Positions 45,602 through 54,323 of a DNA stretch of 64,000 nucleotides are shown here, piece by piece. How positions within the stretch are numbered: position 1 is the stretch's first letter; the number at the start of each line of letters is the position of its first letter. The notes below the pieces were generated by a model. The model had not been told where the DNA came from, ran no database searches, and saw nothing but the letters and a program-made list of their open reading frames with translations. Made by a program: the position numbers and the translations under genes. Source of the DNA: Alteromonas sp. KUL106 (GTDB lineage Bacteria; Pseudomonadota; Gammaproteobacteria; Enterobacterales; Alteromonadaceae); contig NZ_BLIG01000050.1 of assembly GCF_009811415.1 (NCBI RefSeq), positions 36,094 through 100,093 of the forward strand, read 5' to 3'.

Positions 45602-46731
45602 TATCGTTTTCCTGATGCTTTGATGGCCTTATTACAACGCCACATTAAGTAATGAATGAAGATCCAAAAGTTTTTGAATGCTGGGTTATTAGTTTGCTTG
45701 TGGTGATAGCGATAGTAGATTTGCTGGGCAATACCGGCTAGACGGAAAAGTCCATACACTTCGTAAAAAGTAAAGTCATCGACATCTATCTCCATCTCTT
45801 TGCAGTAGTATGCAACCACCTGCTTTCGGGTTAGCATACCGGATAAGTGAGTAGGCTGACGACGAGTAGATTGTGCTAAAAAATCATCATCAGCTTGCAC
45901 CCAATACGCCAAGGAGTTGCCTAAGTCCATAAGCGGGTCACCCAACGTAGCTAACTCCCAATCCAGAACGCCGATAATTTGGGTATAGTTATCAGGCTTT
46001 AACACCACGTTGTCGAACCTGAAGTCATTGTGCGTAATACATATGCGTTCTTTGGCAGGCATATTGTTCTCTAGCCAGCGCATAATTTTTTTACCCGAGG
46101 GGACATTCCAGGTTTTTGCTTTGCTATAGCGCTCACTCCATCCACTAATTTGCCGCTCAATGTACCCAGCACCTTTCCCTAAGTGTTCAAGCCCCGCTTT
46201 TTTATAATCAACCTTGTGAAGTTCAATTAAACTATCAAGCACATTGGTACAAAGTTGCTTGGTTTGCTGCTCAGTGGTGTTTAAGCCTTTAGGTAAGTTC
46301 TTACGCGGTATAACACCGGTAAACTTCTCCATTACGTAAAACTCGGTGCCAATAACGTTCTCGTCTTCACAAAGCCCAAGCATCTCTGGTACGTAGCGAT
46401 AAACGGGCTTCAACGCATGCTGTAATCGATATTCCCGCCCCATGTCGTGCGCCCCTTTTGCCTTAGTACCTGCCGGTGCCCTGCGCAAAATTATTGACGT
46501 TCGCCCACTATGGTCTTGTTGACTGCCTTGATAGTCCAAACAGTAGGTCCAGTTAGAAGCGCCACCAGAATACTGGGTGACACTAGGCAAACTATCACTA
46601 CTCCGTATAGCGGCTGCCACTGATGGACTCGAGGGACTTATATTTTCCTTGAGCCAATTATGCACTGCGCTGATGTCTAGCTCTTCGCCCTCTCGCACGC
46701 TGTCGGCTTTATCTACTACCTGTTGTTGCAT
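45601..46731 (-). CDS. APH-fold phosphotransferase, ACAD10/11-LvaA type
   Basis: 376 aa with an aminoglycoside-phosphotransferase/choline-kinase fold: nucleotide-contacting RAPAG, catalytic loop THNDFRFDN, and metal-binding GVLDWELATLGDP. This subgroup is not an antibiotic kinase by habit. Relatives fused to or near acyl-CoA dehydrogenases (human ACAD10/11, Pseudomonas LvaA) phosphorylate 4-hydroxyacyl-CoA. No acyl-CoA dehydrogenase is in the window, so the role is inferred. Translationally coupled to the SDR behind it. Confidence 0.8.
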   Translation of the reverse strand: MQQQVVDKADSVREGEELDISAVHNWLKENISPSSPSVAAAIRSSDSLPSVTQYSGGASNWTYCLDYQGSQQDHSGRTSIILRRAPAGTKAKGAHDMGREYRLQHALKPVYRYVPEMLGLCEDENVIGTEFYVMEKFTGVIPRKNLPKGLNTTEQQTKQLCTNVLDSLIELHKVDYKKAGLEHLGKGAGYIERQISGWSERYSKAKTWNVPSGKKIMRWLENNMPAKERICITHNDFRFDNVVLKPDNYTQIIGVLDWELATLGDPLMDLGNSLAYWVQADDDFLAQSTRRQPTHLSGMLTRKQVVAYYCKEMEIDVDDFTFYEVYGLFRLAGIAQQIYYRYHHKQTNNPAFKNFWIFIHYLMWRCNKAIKASGKR

Positions 46732-46924
46732 ATCTCATTCTTCTTTTAATTCTATTTCAAGGGCCTATCCAAAGTGCCTACTTAAAATACCTACTCAAAA
46801 CCTTTACTTACAATCTTTGGTTCAACGACGCTTCTGCTTTCGATTTGTGATTGCTCATGTGCACATTAACAGTCAGTTATAGATAGTTTGGCGGCAAAAA
46901 TAGATGGGCTTTTTTCCGTTGCAC

Positions 46925-47758
46925 CTAACCCTGCTTTTCCATTACACGTTTCATCGTCTTCGTTTGATTAATCATATTAGTGATGTAACGCTGGGTGGGT
47001 AGCAGTTTTTTTAACAGGAAAGCGCGCTTACCCAACTTGTGAGTAAGGATAAGAAACTGCTTTTTACCAACTTGTTGATAAATCGACTCGGCCACGTCTT
47101 CTTTTGACATGTCTGCTTTTGCAAAGAACTTATTGAGCATCTTGTGTGATGCGGGGTTGCTGCTACGCATCGACTCATCTAAATTCGTTTTAAAGAAGCT
47201 AGGGCATACCACACTAACGTCAATATTATCAGGTGCTAATTCCAACTTCATGGTTTCAGAAAACGAGACCACTGCTGCTTTAACCGCGTTATAACTGCCC
47301 ATATAAGGAATAGGCGTCAGCCCTGCTTGTGAGGCGACATTGATGAAATAGCCACCGCCTTGCTCGCGCATGAGAGGTAAAAGTGCGCGACTGACTCTCA
47401 CCATACCTAACACGTTGATATCGAATACCCATTGCCACTGCTCAATAGTCTCGTCTAAAAGACTGCCGCCCGTAGCGACTCCAGCGTTATTAAACACATA
47501 GTCAACGCCGCCCCAACGAGTTTCGATAGTTTGCGCGAGGGCTTTAACTTCATTGTCAAAGGTTATATCGCAGTGAACATAAAACGCACTTGCACCTTGT
47601 GCAGAAAGCATATCTACCGTTTCATTTCCTCTCTCTTGGTTAATATCGGCAATGCAAATATCTATACTTTTATCTTTGTTACTCCATTTTTCCGCCCATT
47701 TCAGGGCAATGGCCTGGCCTAATCCGGTTGCACCACCAGTAATCAATATGCGCATCAT
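46925..47758 (-). CDS. Short-chain dehydrogenase/reductase (SDR), second copy
   Basis: 277 aa. Cofactor motif TGGATGLGQ near residue 7, Asp-containing ADIN after strand 2 (suggesting NAD preference), NNAGVATGG, catalytic Ser in NVASQAG and YNAVK. The C-terminal basic extension (KLGKRAFLLKKLLPTQRY) is longer than in a minimal SDR. ATG 47758 or 47755. Lies in the same direction as the kinase-fold gene but 193 nt before it. Confidence 0.85.
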   Translation of the reverse strand: MMRILITGGATGLGQAIALKWAEKWSNKDKSIDICIADINQERGNETVDMLSAQGASAFYVHCDITFDNEVKALAQTIETRWGGVDYVFNNAGVATGGSLLDETIEQWQWVFDINVLGMVRVSRALLPLMREQGGGYFINVASQAGLTPIPYMGSYNAVKAAVVSFSETMKLELAPDNIDVSVVCPSFFKTNLDESMRSSNPASHKMLNKFFAKADMSKEDVAESIYQQVGKKQFLILTHKLGKRAFLLKKLLPTQRYITNMINQTKTMKRVMEKQG

Positions 47759-47849
47759 ATGTTTCCTACTTGTTCTTGTGTCATTGCTCTAACTCTATTT
47801 TTCTTATTTTTTATTAGTTCGTTGCGTCATAGAATTAAGGACGCTGATG

Positions 47850-48740
47850 TCAAATTTTTTGCAATGCTATGGGTTCAAGCCCACTTCGCATTTTGCGTTT
47901 TGCCCACACAGCTAATAATGCTGGGCCTATGTACATTGCTATACCGTAGACACCAGGAGCTATGGCGTAGTCAGGCGCTTGTAAAAAGGTGATACATATG
48001 AGCATGGCAAGTGCCGCGTTTTGTACGCCTATTTCAATGGCGAGGGTAAGCGAGTCTTTAAATGCCAATGCAGAGATCTTGGCGAGCGCCAGCCCTAACA
48101 ATACTGATAAAAGGTTCAACGCTAAACAAATTAGAAAAGCACTTTCAAAAGATGTCGCTAAACTATCTCTTTCTGAAACAAGCACACCAATAATCATGAG
48201 CAACATAAAGTACATCGAAAATTGACGAAAAAAGTTCTCTGTTTTGATAGCGAAAGCACAATTAAAGTGTCGGATAGTCATACCTATTACTACCGGTAAT
48301 ATTGATATGCCCACTAGCCCTATCACTGTTTGGATAATCGAAAACTCAGGCGCGTTTTCTTTTACAAAGTAGTTAATGGCAAATTGAATAATAAAGGGTG
48401 TAGTAAACACGCAGGCAATGGTTGAAATTGCGGTTAAGCTAACTGAAAGGGCAAGATTGGCTTTTGCAATGTGGCTTATTAAATTACTGGTAGTGCCGCC
48501 GGGGCATGCTGCCAAAACCATAATACCCACGGCTATATAATCTGGCACCCCAAAAGCAGTACATAAACCTAAGGCCAACAAAGGTAACAGGATAATTTGG
48601 CCTATGAAGCCTGTTATTACTGCTCTGGGCGCCTTAATCAATCGAGCAAAATCGGCAAGGGTTAGGGTCAACCCCATGCCAAGCATTACAAATGCCAAAG
48701 CGAGAGGTAACAGTACCTCGGTAAGTACAGATGCCTGCAT
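47850..48740 (-). CDS. Bile acid:sodium symporter (BASS) family transporter
   Basis: 296 aa, about nine or ten hydrophobic helices. The motif ACPGGTTSNLISHIAKAN matches the crossover region that binds sodium in ASBT-type carriers. Substrate could be an organic acid or sterol; not predictable. Start at ATG 48740 with AGGCG upstream; a GTG at 48746 is in frame. Divergent from the LysR gene. Confidence 0.87.
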   Translation of the reverse strand: MQASVLTEVLLPLALAFVMLGMGLTLTLADFARLIKAPRAVITGFIGQIILLPLLALGLCTAFGVPDYIAVGIMVLAACPGGTTSNLISHIAKANLALSVSLTAISTIACVFTTPFIIQFAINYFVKENAPEFSIIQTVIGLVGISILPVVIGMTIRHFNCAFAIKTENFFRQFSMYFMLLMIIGVLVSERDSLATSFESAFLICLALNLLSVLLGLALAKISALAFKDSLTLAIEIGVQNAALAMLICITFLQAPDYAIAPGVYGIAMYIGPALLAVWAKRKMRSGLEPIALQKI

Positions 48741-48839
48741 GCACACGCCTTTTACAAAAGAAGCCTTCTATTAAAGAAACCTTTTATTAACATTTGAGCC
48801 AGTGTACTCTGTTTAACAATAAATAAAAATGATGACTTA

Positions 48840-48855
48840 TTATGTGATTCCATAA
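48840..48855. promoter_or_regulatory. Palindrome in LysR/BASS divergent region
   Basis: TTATG-N6-CATAA, an inverted repeat just before the LysR start. LysR-type regulators bind imperfect dyads in such divergent regions, but the spacing to the start codon (5 nt) is tight. Candidate only. Confidence 0.3.
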
Positions 48856-48860
48856 ATACC

Positions 48861-49766
48861 ATGCATGGAAAAATAGATTTTAATTTATTCGTGGTGCTAC
48901 GTGCGGTCTATGAACACGGCAGCATTACTAAAGCCGCCAATGCACTGCATATTACTCAGCCTGCGGTAAGTCACGCGCTAGGTCGGCTTAGAGACAAATT
49001 TGATGACCCGTTATTCACGCGCCATGGACGACAGGTGGTCCCTACGCCGTTCTGTCAAGGCATCATTACATCGGTCGTGACATCAATTGAAACCCTTGAG
49101 AATACGTTAAAAGGCAAGGTGGAGTTCGACATAGGTGATAAAGCACGCACGGTTAACGTTGGACTCCGCGATATTCTAGAATCTATATTTTTTCCAACCT
49201 TAATTCCTGAACTTGTTCAAAACACCCCCAATATCACGGTAAATAGTAGACAGGTAACCTGGCCCGAACTTGCGCCTGCACTTACCAACAAAGAAATCGA
49301 TATTGTTATTGATGCTCTCGTTCCCACCAGCAGTGAGATACGTTCACAATTTATCTGCGAAGAAACCTTTGTGGTGGTATGCGCGCCAACAAATAGCTAC
49401 CTAGACAACCCAAGTATTGAAAACTACTCAAGTGCGCAGCATGCCCTTGTATCATTGAAAGATTCAAAGTTAGACACCGTAGATCTCGCCCTTGCTCAAC
49501 ACAATTTGCATCGAAAAATATCCTTACAATGTGAGCACTACTTTGCCGCTGTTAATGTGGTGAGTCAGTGCGATCTCTTACTGACCATGCCGGCGCGATT
49601 CGCCCAACAATTCAGTAATAAATTCGATATTGAAATCTTGCCCCTTCCGTTTGAGGTACCGCCACTCCCCGTACACATGTACTGGCATAAAAATGCCGAT
49701 GAGGATTTAGTGAATGTTTGGATGCGAGAGAAGCTAATAGAAGTGACAAAAAAACTGGGGCTTTAA
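48861..49766 (+). CDS. LysR-family transcriptional regulator
   Basis: 301 aa. N-terminal winged helix-turn-helix with GSITKAANALHITQPAVSHAL, then DPLFTRHGR; C-terminal periplasmic-binding-like effector domain. Divergent from the transporter gene, so it likely controls the BASS-SDR-kinase-SDR cluster. Effector unknown. No clear ribosome binding site before the ATG. Confidence 0.9.
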   Translation: MHGKIDFNLFVVLRAVYEHGSITKAANALHITQPAVSHALGRLRDKFDDPLFTRHGRQVVPTPFCQGIITSVVTSIETLENTLKGKVEFDIGDKARTVNVGLRDILESIFFPTLIPELVQNTPNITVNSRQVTWPELAPALTNKEIDIVIDALVPTSSEIRSQFICEETFVVVCAPTNSYLDNPSIENYSSAQHALVSLKDSKLDTVDLALAQHNLHRKISLQCEHYFAAVNVVSQCDLLLTMPARFAQQFSNKFDIEILPLPFEVPPLPVHMYWHKNADEDLVNVWMREKLIEVTKKLGL

Positions 49767-49770
49767 TTAT

Positions 49771-49826
49771 GTGTAACACAATGGTCAAGCAAGCGTCACG
49801 GTAGTGTCAATTTGCAAACCTATAGT
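49771..49826 (+). promoter_or_regulatory. Tandem Pho-box promoter of the PlcP-like gene
   Basis: Four 7-mers at exact 11-bp period: GTGTAAC (49771), TGGTCAA (49782), GCGTCAC (49793), GTGTCAA (49804), separated by 4-nt spacers. Ten nt after the last is the -10 TATAGT (49821-49826). The PhoB consensus is CTGTCAT repeats at 11 bp replacing the -35, with the same 10-nt offset. The individual half-sites are imperfect but the geometry is exact. Confidence 0.75.
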
Positions 49827-49858
49827 GACATTCCGAGGCATTGCTTTGGGAAAACGCT

Positions 49859-50656
49859 ATGAAAAAGACACACTATCGTACGCTTTGGCTGTCAGATATC
49901 CATTTGGGGAATCGCGACTGCAAAGCCGAATACTTACTTTCCTTCTTAGATAGCATCACAGTAGACACTTTATATCTGGTGGGTGACATTGTTGATATGT
50001 GGCAAATGACCAAGCAATTTCGCTGGCCAAAGGCGCATAATCAAGTCATGCATAGATTCATGCAAATGAGCCAAGACGGCACACGTGTGGTGTACTTACC
50101 GGGCAACCATGACGAGCCAATTCAGTCTTATTCGGGTATGGCCTTCGGTGATATAGAAATAGAGCGGGAGCTGGTGCACACCACGGCGCTAGGGAAACGT
50201 TACTTAGTGTTACATGGTGATCAGTTCGATGGCGATGTGACCATGGGCAAATTCCATGCGTGGATTGGCGATAAAGGTTACGACCTATTGCTCTTTCTAA
50301 ATCGTGAGTTCAATCGTCTACGGGCCTGGCGCAAGCGAGAATACTGGTCACTTGCGGGCTATATTAAAAAGCACATTAAGGGCGCGAATGAAGCTATCGC
50401 CCGCTACCGAGAAGCATGCTGTAAGCGCGCCGATGAAATGGGGCTTGATGGTGTAGTGTGTGGTCATATTCATCACCCTGAAAGCAGCGTTGAAAACGGC
50501 ATTCACTACATTAATGATGGGGACTGGATAGAAAACTGCAGTGCACTGTCAGAAGATATGAACGGTAACTTATCCCTTATTCACTATCTTGATTCATTAG
50601 AGTCAGCCACCGTAACTCCAATTACCACCAAAACCTCTCGCTCAAAAGCAGCATAA
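49859..50656 (+). CDS. Calcineurin-like phosphoesterase, probable PlcP phospholipase C
   Basis: 265 aa metallophosphoesterase: SDIHLG, GDIVDMW, LPGNHDE, LHGDQFD and GHIHHPE provide the two-metal site. Databases would call it UDP-2,3-diacylglucosamine diphosphatase (LpxH). However RTLWLSDIHLGNRDCKAEYL, LVGDIVDMW and the INDGDWIENCSAL tail fit Sinorhizobium PlcP, which hydrolyses phospholipids under phosphate limitation (from memory). The Pho-box promoter and the olsF-like neighbour agree. Start at ATG 49859 with GGGAAAA upstream; a TTG at 49841 is also in frame. Confidence 0.72.
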   Translation: MKKTHYRTLWLSDIHLGNRDCKAEYLLSFLDSITVDTLYLVGDIVDMWQMTKQFRWPKAHNQVMHRFMQMSQDGTRVVYLPGNHDEPIQSYSGMAFGDIEIERELVHTTALGKRYLVLHGDQFDGDVTMGKFHAWIGDKGYDLLLFLNREFNRLRAWRKREYWSLAGYIKKHIKGANEAIARYREACCKRADEMGLDGVVCGHIHHPESSVENGIHYINDGDWIENCSALSEDMNGNLSLIHYLDSLESATVTPITTKTSRSKAA

Positions 50657-50670
50657 TATCATTGGACAAA

Positions 50671-50689
50671 AGGGGCTTTAACGGCCCCT
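50671..50689 (+). terminator. Weak hairpin after PlcP-like gene
   Basis: AGGGGC with GCCCCT, 7-nt loop, followed by GACTTCTTC rather than a T-run. It could attenuate read-through towards the olsF-like gene. Confidence 0.4.
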
Positions 50690-50804
50690 GACTTCTTCGA
50701 TTCGACAAGCGGACCGTTTATTTCAGACCCATCTATAAAGACTATGGCCTGTCGGTTCTACTGTACATCGAAGGTCAAAAGGCCTTAGTTACAACATTTT
50801 AACA

Positions 50805-50860
50805 CTGTCAAATAACTGCCATTAAACTGTGTAAAAAGCGTCATATTGTCCTGCTATTGT
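50805..50860 (+). promoter_or_regulatory. Tandem Pho-box promoter of the olsF-like gene
   Basis: Four 7-mers at 11-bp period: CTGTCAA (50805), CTGCCAT (50816), CTGTGTA (50827), GCGTCAT (50838), with AT-rich spacers ATAA, TAAA, AAAA. Ten nt later comes the -10 TATTGT (50855-50860). Closely matches the PhoB consensus CTGTCAT-N4 repeated, with the -10 at the canonical distance. Confidence 0.85.
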
Positions 50861-50890
50861 TCGCCAACAACCGAAAGAGAAACAGGTTCT

Positions 50891-52609
50891 ATGTTTACTG
50901 TAAACGACGTACTGAACAAGCATTATCCTCAAGTCGCGAACAACCCTATTTTGTTCAAATCGCTGTCTTTCGTATTAAGACACCTTCTCCACGAACGTGA
51001 AATTACCGAATTTGGTGAAACCTATCCCCACTACGAGGACATCGATTTCGTAGAGCAGGTACTGGAATATTTCAATGTCAGCTACTCAACTCGCGATGTA
51101 GAAAAAGAACGCATTCCGAGTGAAGGCAGAGTAGTGATTATTGCGAACCACCCTATTGGCTCTCTTGATGCCCTTGCGCTTGTTAAGCTGGTTAGTGAAG
51201 TACGTCACGACTTGAAAGTGGTCGCCAATGAAATGCTTATGGCCATTGAACCGCTTCACGATATGCTTCTACCTGTAAACAATATGCAGGGAGGCACCCC
51301 AAAACAGCATTTATCGGCAATTCAAAAACACCTTAACAGCGACGGCGCCATACTTATTTTTCCCGCAGGCGAAGTCTCTCGATTACGCCCACAAGGTGTT
51401 CGTGACACCAGATGGCACACAGGTTTTCTACGGATTGCACGGCAGGCAAAAGCACCGATATTACCGGTTTATATTGATGCTAAAAACAGCCCGCTTTTCT
51501 ACGGCGTCTCCATGATATACAAACCCCTAGCTACCGCCCTGCTCGTCAAGGAAATGTTCAAACAGCGTAAGAAGCATTTGCCTATGCGCATTGGCGAACT
51601 TATTCCATTTGAAGCGTACCAGCAAACTAACATACCGCTAAAAGAGCAGGTAAAGCTGTTTAAGCGCCACTTATATCGCATTGGCAGCAACAAAAAAGGC
51701 GTATTTGAAACACAGGCTTCCATTGCCATGCCAGAAGACAGAAAAGAACTGGCCCGCGCTATGCGAGAATGTGAGCATTTAGGTGAGACGGGTGATGGAA
51801 AGTCTATTTACCTATACCAACACAAAAGCTGCTCACCGATCATGCGAGAGATTGGCCGCTTGCGTGAAGTGGCGTTTCGCGCGGTGGGCGAAGGCACGAA
51901 TAAGCGCAGAGACATTGACCAATACGACACCTATTATTATCACTTGGTGCTGTGGGATGACAGCGATCTAGAAATCGTTGGCGCCTATCGTTTTGGTGAT
52001 GCGGAACTTCTGACAGCGCAAGACCACCCTACCGGGCTCTACTCTGCCACGTTATTTAATTACGGCAAGAACAACGACAAACTCTTTAAAGAAGGCTTAG
52101 AGCTAGGACGAAGCTTTGTACAGCCTCGCTACTGGGGAAAACGCAGCTTAGATTACTTGTGGTTTGGTATTGGGGCATTTTTAAGCCGCTATCCAAAGTA
52201 TCGCTATCTTTTCGGTGCGGTGTCACTCAGTAACGCCTATCCTGAACCCGCTAAAGATTTATTGGTACAATTCTATTCTACCTATTTTCCTGCCAAGTTT
52301 GGCGAAGCGACTTGTAAGCGTCCTTATCAAATGACGAACGATGCCTTGCATCAGTTCACAGGTAACGACTATAAGGCCGAATTTACGCAGTTAAAACATC
52401 TACTGGCTAACATGGGCGTTAACGTGCCTGCGCTGTATAAGCAATATTCCGAAGTGGCTAAAGATGGCGGTGTTGCGTTCCTTGGTTTCAATGTCGACCC
52501 TGACTTTAACGATTGTATTGATGGTCTGGTAGTGGTTGATATGCAAAGCCTTACCGAGAAGAAGCGCAAACGCTATTTAACCGACATTCAGCTTAAAGCC
52601 ACAGCCTAA
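50891..52609 (+). CDS. olsF: Bifunctional ornithine lipid synthase, OlsF type
   Basis: 572-aa fusion. N-terminal PlsC/OlsA-like acyltransferase with NHPIGSLD (H87, D93) and IFPAGEVSR near 157. C-terminal GNAT-type OlsB-like N-acyltransferase with IGRLREVAFRAVGEG, DQYDTYYYHLVLWD and IVGAYRFGDAE. OlsF (Serratia, Vibrio) acylates ornithine and then the 3-hydroxyacyl group to give phosphorus-free ornithine lipid. Start is ATG 50891: the longer frame to 50846 begins inside the Pho-box promoter. Ends in a terminator. Confidence 0.87.
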   Translation: MFTVNDVLNKHYPQVANNPILFKSLSFVLRHLLHEREITEFGETYPHYEDIDFVEQVLEYFNVSYSTRDVEKERIPSEGRVVIIANHPIGSLDALALVKLVSEVRHDLKVVANEMLMAIEPLHDMLLPVNNMQGGTPKQHLSAIQKHLNSDGAILIFPAGEVSRLRPQGVRDTRWHTGFLRIARQAKAPILPVYIDAKNSPLFYGVSMIYKPLATALLVKEMFKQRKKHLPMRIGELIPFEAYQQTNIPLKEQVKLFKRHLYRIGSNKKGVFETQASIAMPEDRKELARAMRECEHLGETGDGKSIYLYQHKSCSPIMREIGRLREVAFRAVGEGTNKRRDIDQYDTYYYHLVLWDDSDLEIVGAYRFGDAELLTAQDHPTGLYSATLFNYGKNNDKLFKEGLELGRSFVQPRYWGKRSLDYLWFGIGAFLSRYPKYRYLFGAVSLSNAYPEPAKDLLVQFYSTYFPAKFGEATCKRPYQMTNDALHQFTGNDYKAEFTQLKHLLANMGVNVPALYKQYSEVAKDGGVAFLGFNVDPDFNDCIDGLVVVDMQSLTEKKRKRYLTDIQLKATA

Positions 52610-52615
52610 GCAAGA

Positions 52616-52643
52616 GGGAGCGTCTGATTAACGCTCCTTTCTT
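52616..52643 (+). terminator. Terminator of olsF-like gene
   Basis: GGAGCGT (52617-52623) with ACGCTCC (52631-52637), 7-nt loop, then TTTCTT. Confidence 0.85.
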
Positions 52644-52715
52644 CAACGCTAGTGCTTTCCAATCTTCTTTTTTCTAATCTGCTTCTTTCCGATCAAATGG
52701 AAATATCAGAAGTTA

Positions 52716-53915
52716 TCATCGGCCGCCAACACATTTGAGAATATCGGTATAGATATCTTCAAGGGTAAGTAAGTCAGACACATGAATATGCTCGTTTATT
52801 TGATGAATGGTGGTATTTGGCACACCTACTTCAACCACTTGTGTGTGCTCACTTGCAAAAAAGCGTCCATCTGAAGTACCACCAGATGTGCTGACCACAG
52901 GATAACGACCTGTGGCGCCTCTTATCGCCTTTTCTACACAGGCAATTAGGCAGTATTCTGCATTACTCTTGGGTTTGCTTAAGTAAGTTTCACAGGGTCT
53001 TGAAAAGCTCACTTGGGCTTCTGGATCAACGCTATTGATAATACTGCTTAGCAATGTTGACAAACCTTTTTGGTCAAACTGCCACGAATATCTAACATTA
53101 AACTCTACACGAACGGCACTAGGCACTATGTTATCGGTGAAGCTTCCCGTTTCCACGTGTGTTATTTGAAGCGTAGTGCCAGGAAAATCATCACTCCCCT
53201 TATCAAACGGGTGCTGTGTTAACGCGTTAATCACGTTACTCGCTTTATGAATAGCATTCACTGCTGTCTTGGGGTAGGCCACATGACCTTGCTTTCCTGT
53301 AATATGAATAGTGCCTGAAAGTGAGCCCCTGCGGCCAATCTTGATAGTATCGCCGGTTGTCGCAGATGCAGAAGGTTCGCCGGTTGTCGCAGATGCAGAA
53401 GGTTCACCTACTAGGCACATGTCAAGCTTAACACTTTTAGATGCTAAATATTCAGCTATCCATTTAGAGCCCCATTCAGCTTCTCCTTCTTCATCACTGG
53501 TGATTAGCCACCAGAAAGAAACTTTACTGCCATCTAGAGAATCAGTGGTGCGCTCTGTTGCCGCGAGCATGGCGGCGATACCTGTTTTCATATCAGCAGC
53601 ACCACGCCCATATAGTTTATTTTGGCTAATTACAGGGCTAAAAGGCGGTGACTTCCACTTATCAAGGGGGCCTGGGGGCACAACGTCAGTGTGGCCGCAA
53701 AATGCAAAGTGATTCGGGCCCTGCCCCCACCTAGCGACGAGGTTACTCACACCATTAATCGTGTGCTTTTCACAGGAAAAACCAAGTTTTTCGAGCTTGT
53801 ACATGAGGTAACTTTGGCAACCAGCGTCCTTTGGGGTAATCGACGCTCTTGCCATTAGTACTTCGGCAAAATGAATACTGCGAGCTGGCGCTACAGGTAA
53901 AGGCTGGATTGACAT
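52716..53915 (-). CDS. dapE: Succinyl-diaminopimelate desuccinylase DapE
   Basis: Zinc enzyme of lysine/diaminopimelate synthesis, 399 aa. Metal ligands in FCGHTDVVPPG, GRGAADMKTG, SDEEGEAEWG and the C-terminal NEHIHVSD. The start is MSIQPLPVAP, with AAAGG upstream; longer frame to 53954 is not supported. After LVGEPS the residues ASATTGEPS are an extra copy caused by a 27-bp tandem duplication. The relatives I recall go directly from GEPSA to the GDxIKxGRRGS stretch. Confidence 0.95.
   Translation of the reverse strand: MSIQPLPVAPARSIHFAEVLMARASITPKDAGCQSYLMYKLEKLGFSCEKHTINGVSNLVARWGQGPNHFAFCGHTDVVPPGPLDKWKSPPFSPVISQNKLYGRGAADMKTGIAAMLAATERTTDSLDGSKVSFWWLITSDEEGEAEWGSKWIAEYLASKSVKLDMCLVGEPSASATTGEPSASATTGDTIKIGRRGSLSGTIHITGKQGHVAYPKTAVNAIHKASNVINALTQHPFDKGSDDFPGTTLQITHVETGSFTDNIVPSAVRVEFNVRYSWQFDQKGLSTLLSSIINSVDPEAQVSFSRPCETYLSKPKSNAEYCLIACVEKAIRGATGRYPVVSTSGGTSDGRFFASEHTQVVEVGVPNTTIHQINEHIHVSDLLTLEDIYTDILKCVGGR
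53351..53404. repeat. Exact 27-bp tandem duplication within dapE
   Basis: Positions 53351-53377 and 53378-53404 are identical 27-mers beginning CGCCGGTTGTCGC. In frame they give two GEPSASATT units. Identity at third positions means a recent event. Confidence 0.95.
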
Positions 53916-54152
53916 GCATAAAAAACCTTTATGAAATATGGGTCTATTACACAAATGTAAAGTGACACGCTAATAACAGATTTACGACAATGCCATGACA
54001 GCGGACAAAGTAACCTGAAGCTAAAAATGTTAAAGGATGACAACAAGGAAGGCGACAATGGTTGCTATAGCGACTAGGACTGGCTCGTTAAGATTTGTCT
54101 AAATCAACGCGCGTTGTTATAACTAGAACATAACTTACATAAAGGCATTGCT

Positions 54153-54323
54153 GTGTTAAAAATCATTGTTTTAATACCTCTTATTTTGTCACTACTCTGG
54201 TTTGGCTATTTACAAGCCAATAAATACACTCTGGAACAGGGCAAACAAGGGTTTCTTTATATATTCGTGTTGTCTGGTGTCATTGCGGCATTTTATACAC
54301 TAATGCTGTTCTTAACGAACTAA
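54153..54323 (+). CDS. Small two-helix membrane protein, hypothetical
   Basis: 56 aa from a GTG start with AAAGG 7 nt upstream. Two predicted membrane helices: IIVLIPLILSLLWFGYLQA (about 4-22) and FLYIFVLSGVIAAFYTLMLFL (about 34-54), joined by a polar loop ANKYTLEQGKQG. Hydrophobic pattern and ribosome binding site support it being real; function unknown. Its TAA stop abuts the first base of the MITE-like repeat and may belong to it. Confidence 0.6.
   Translation: MLKIIVLIPLILSLLWFGYLQANKYTLEQGKQGFLYIFVLSGVIAAFYTLMLFLTN

Noticed and set aside
45601..46731. Aminoglycoside resistance gene
   Set aside because: The fold is APH, but the sequence resembles the ACAD10/11-LvaA subgroup and the context is metabolic, so a resistance role is not supported.
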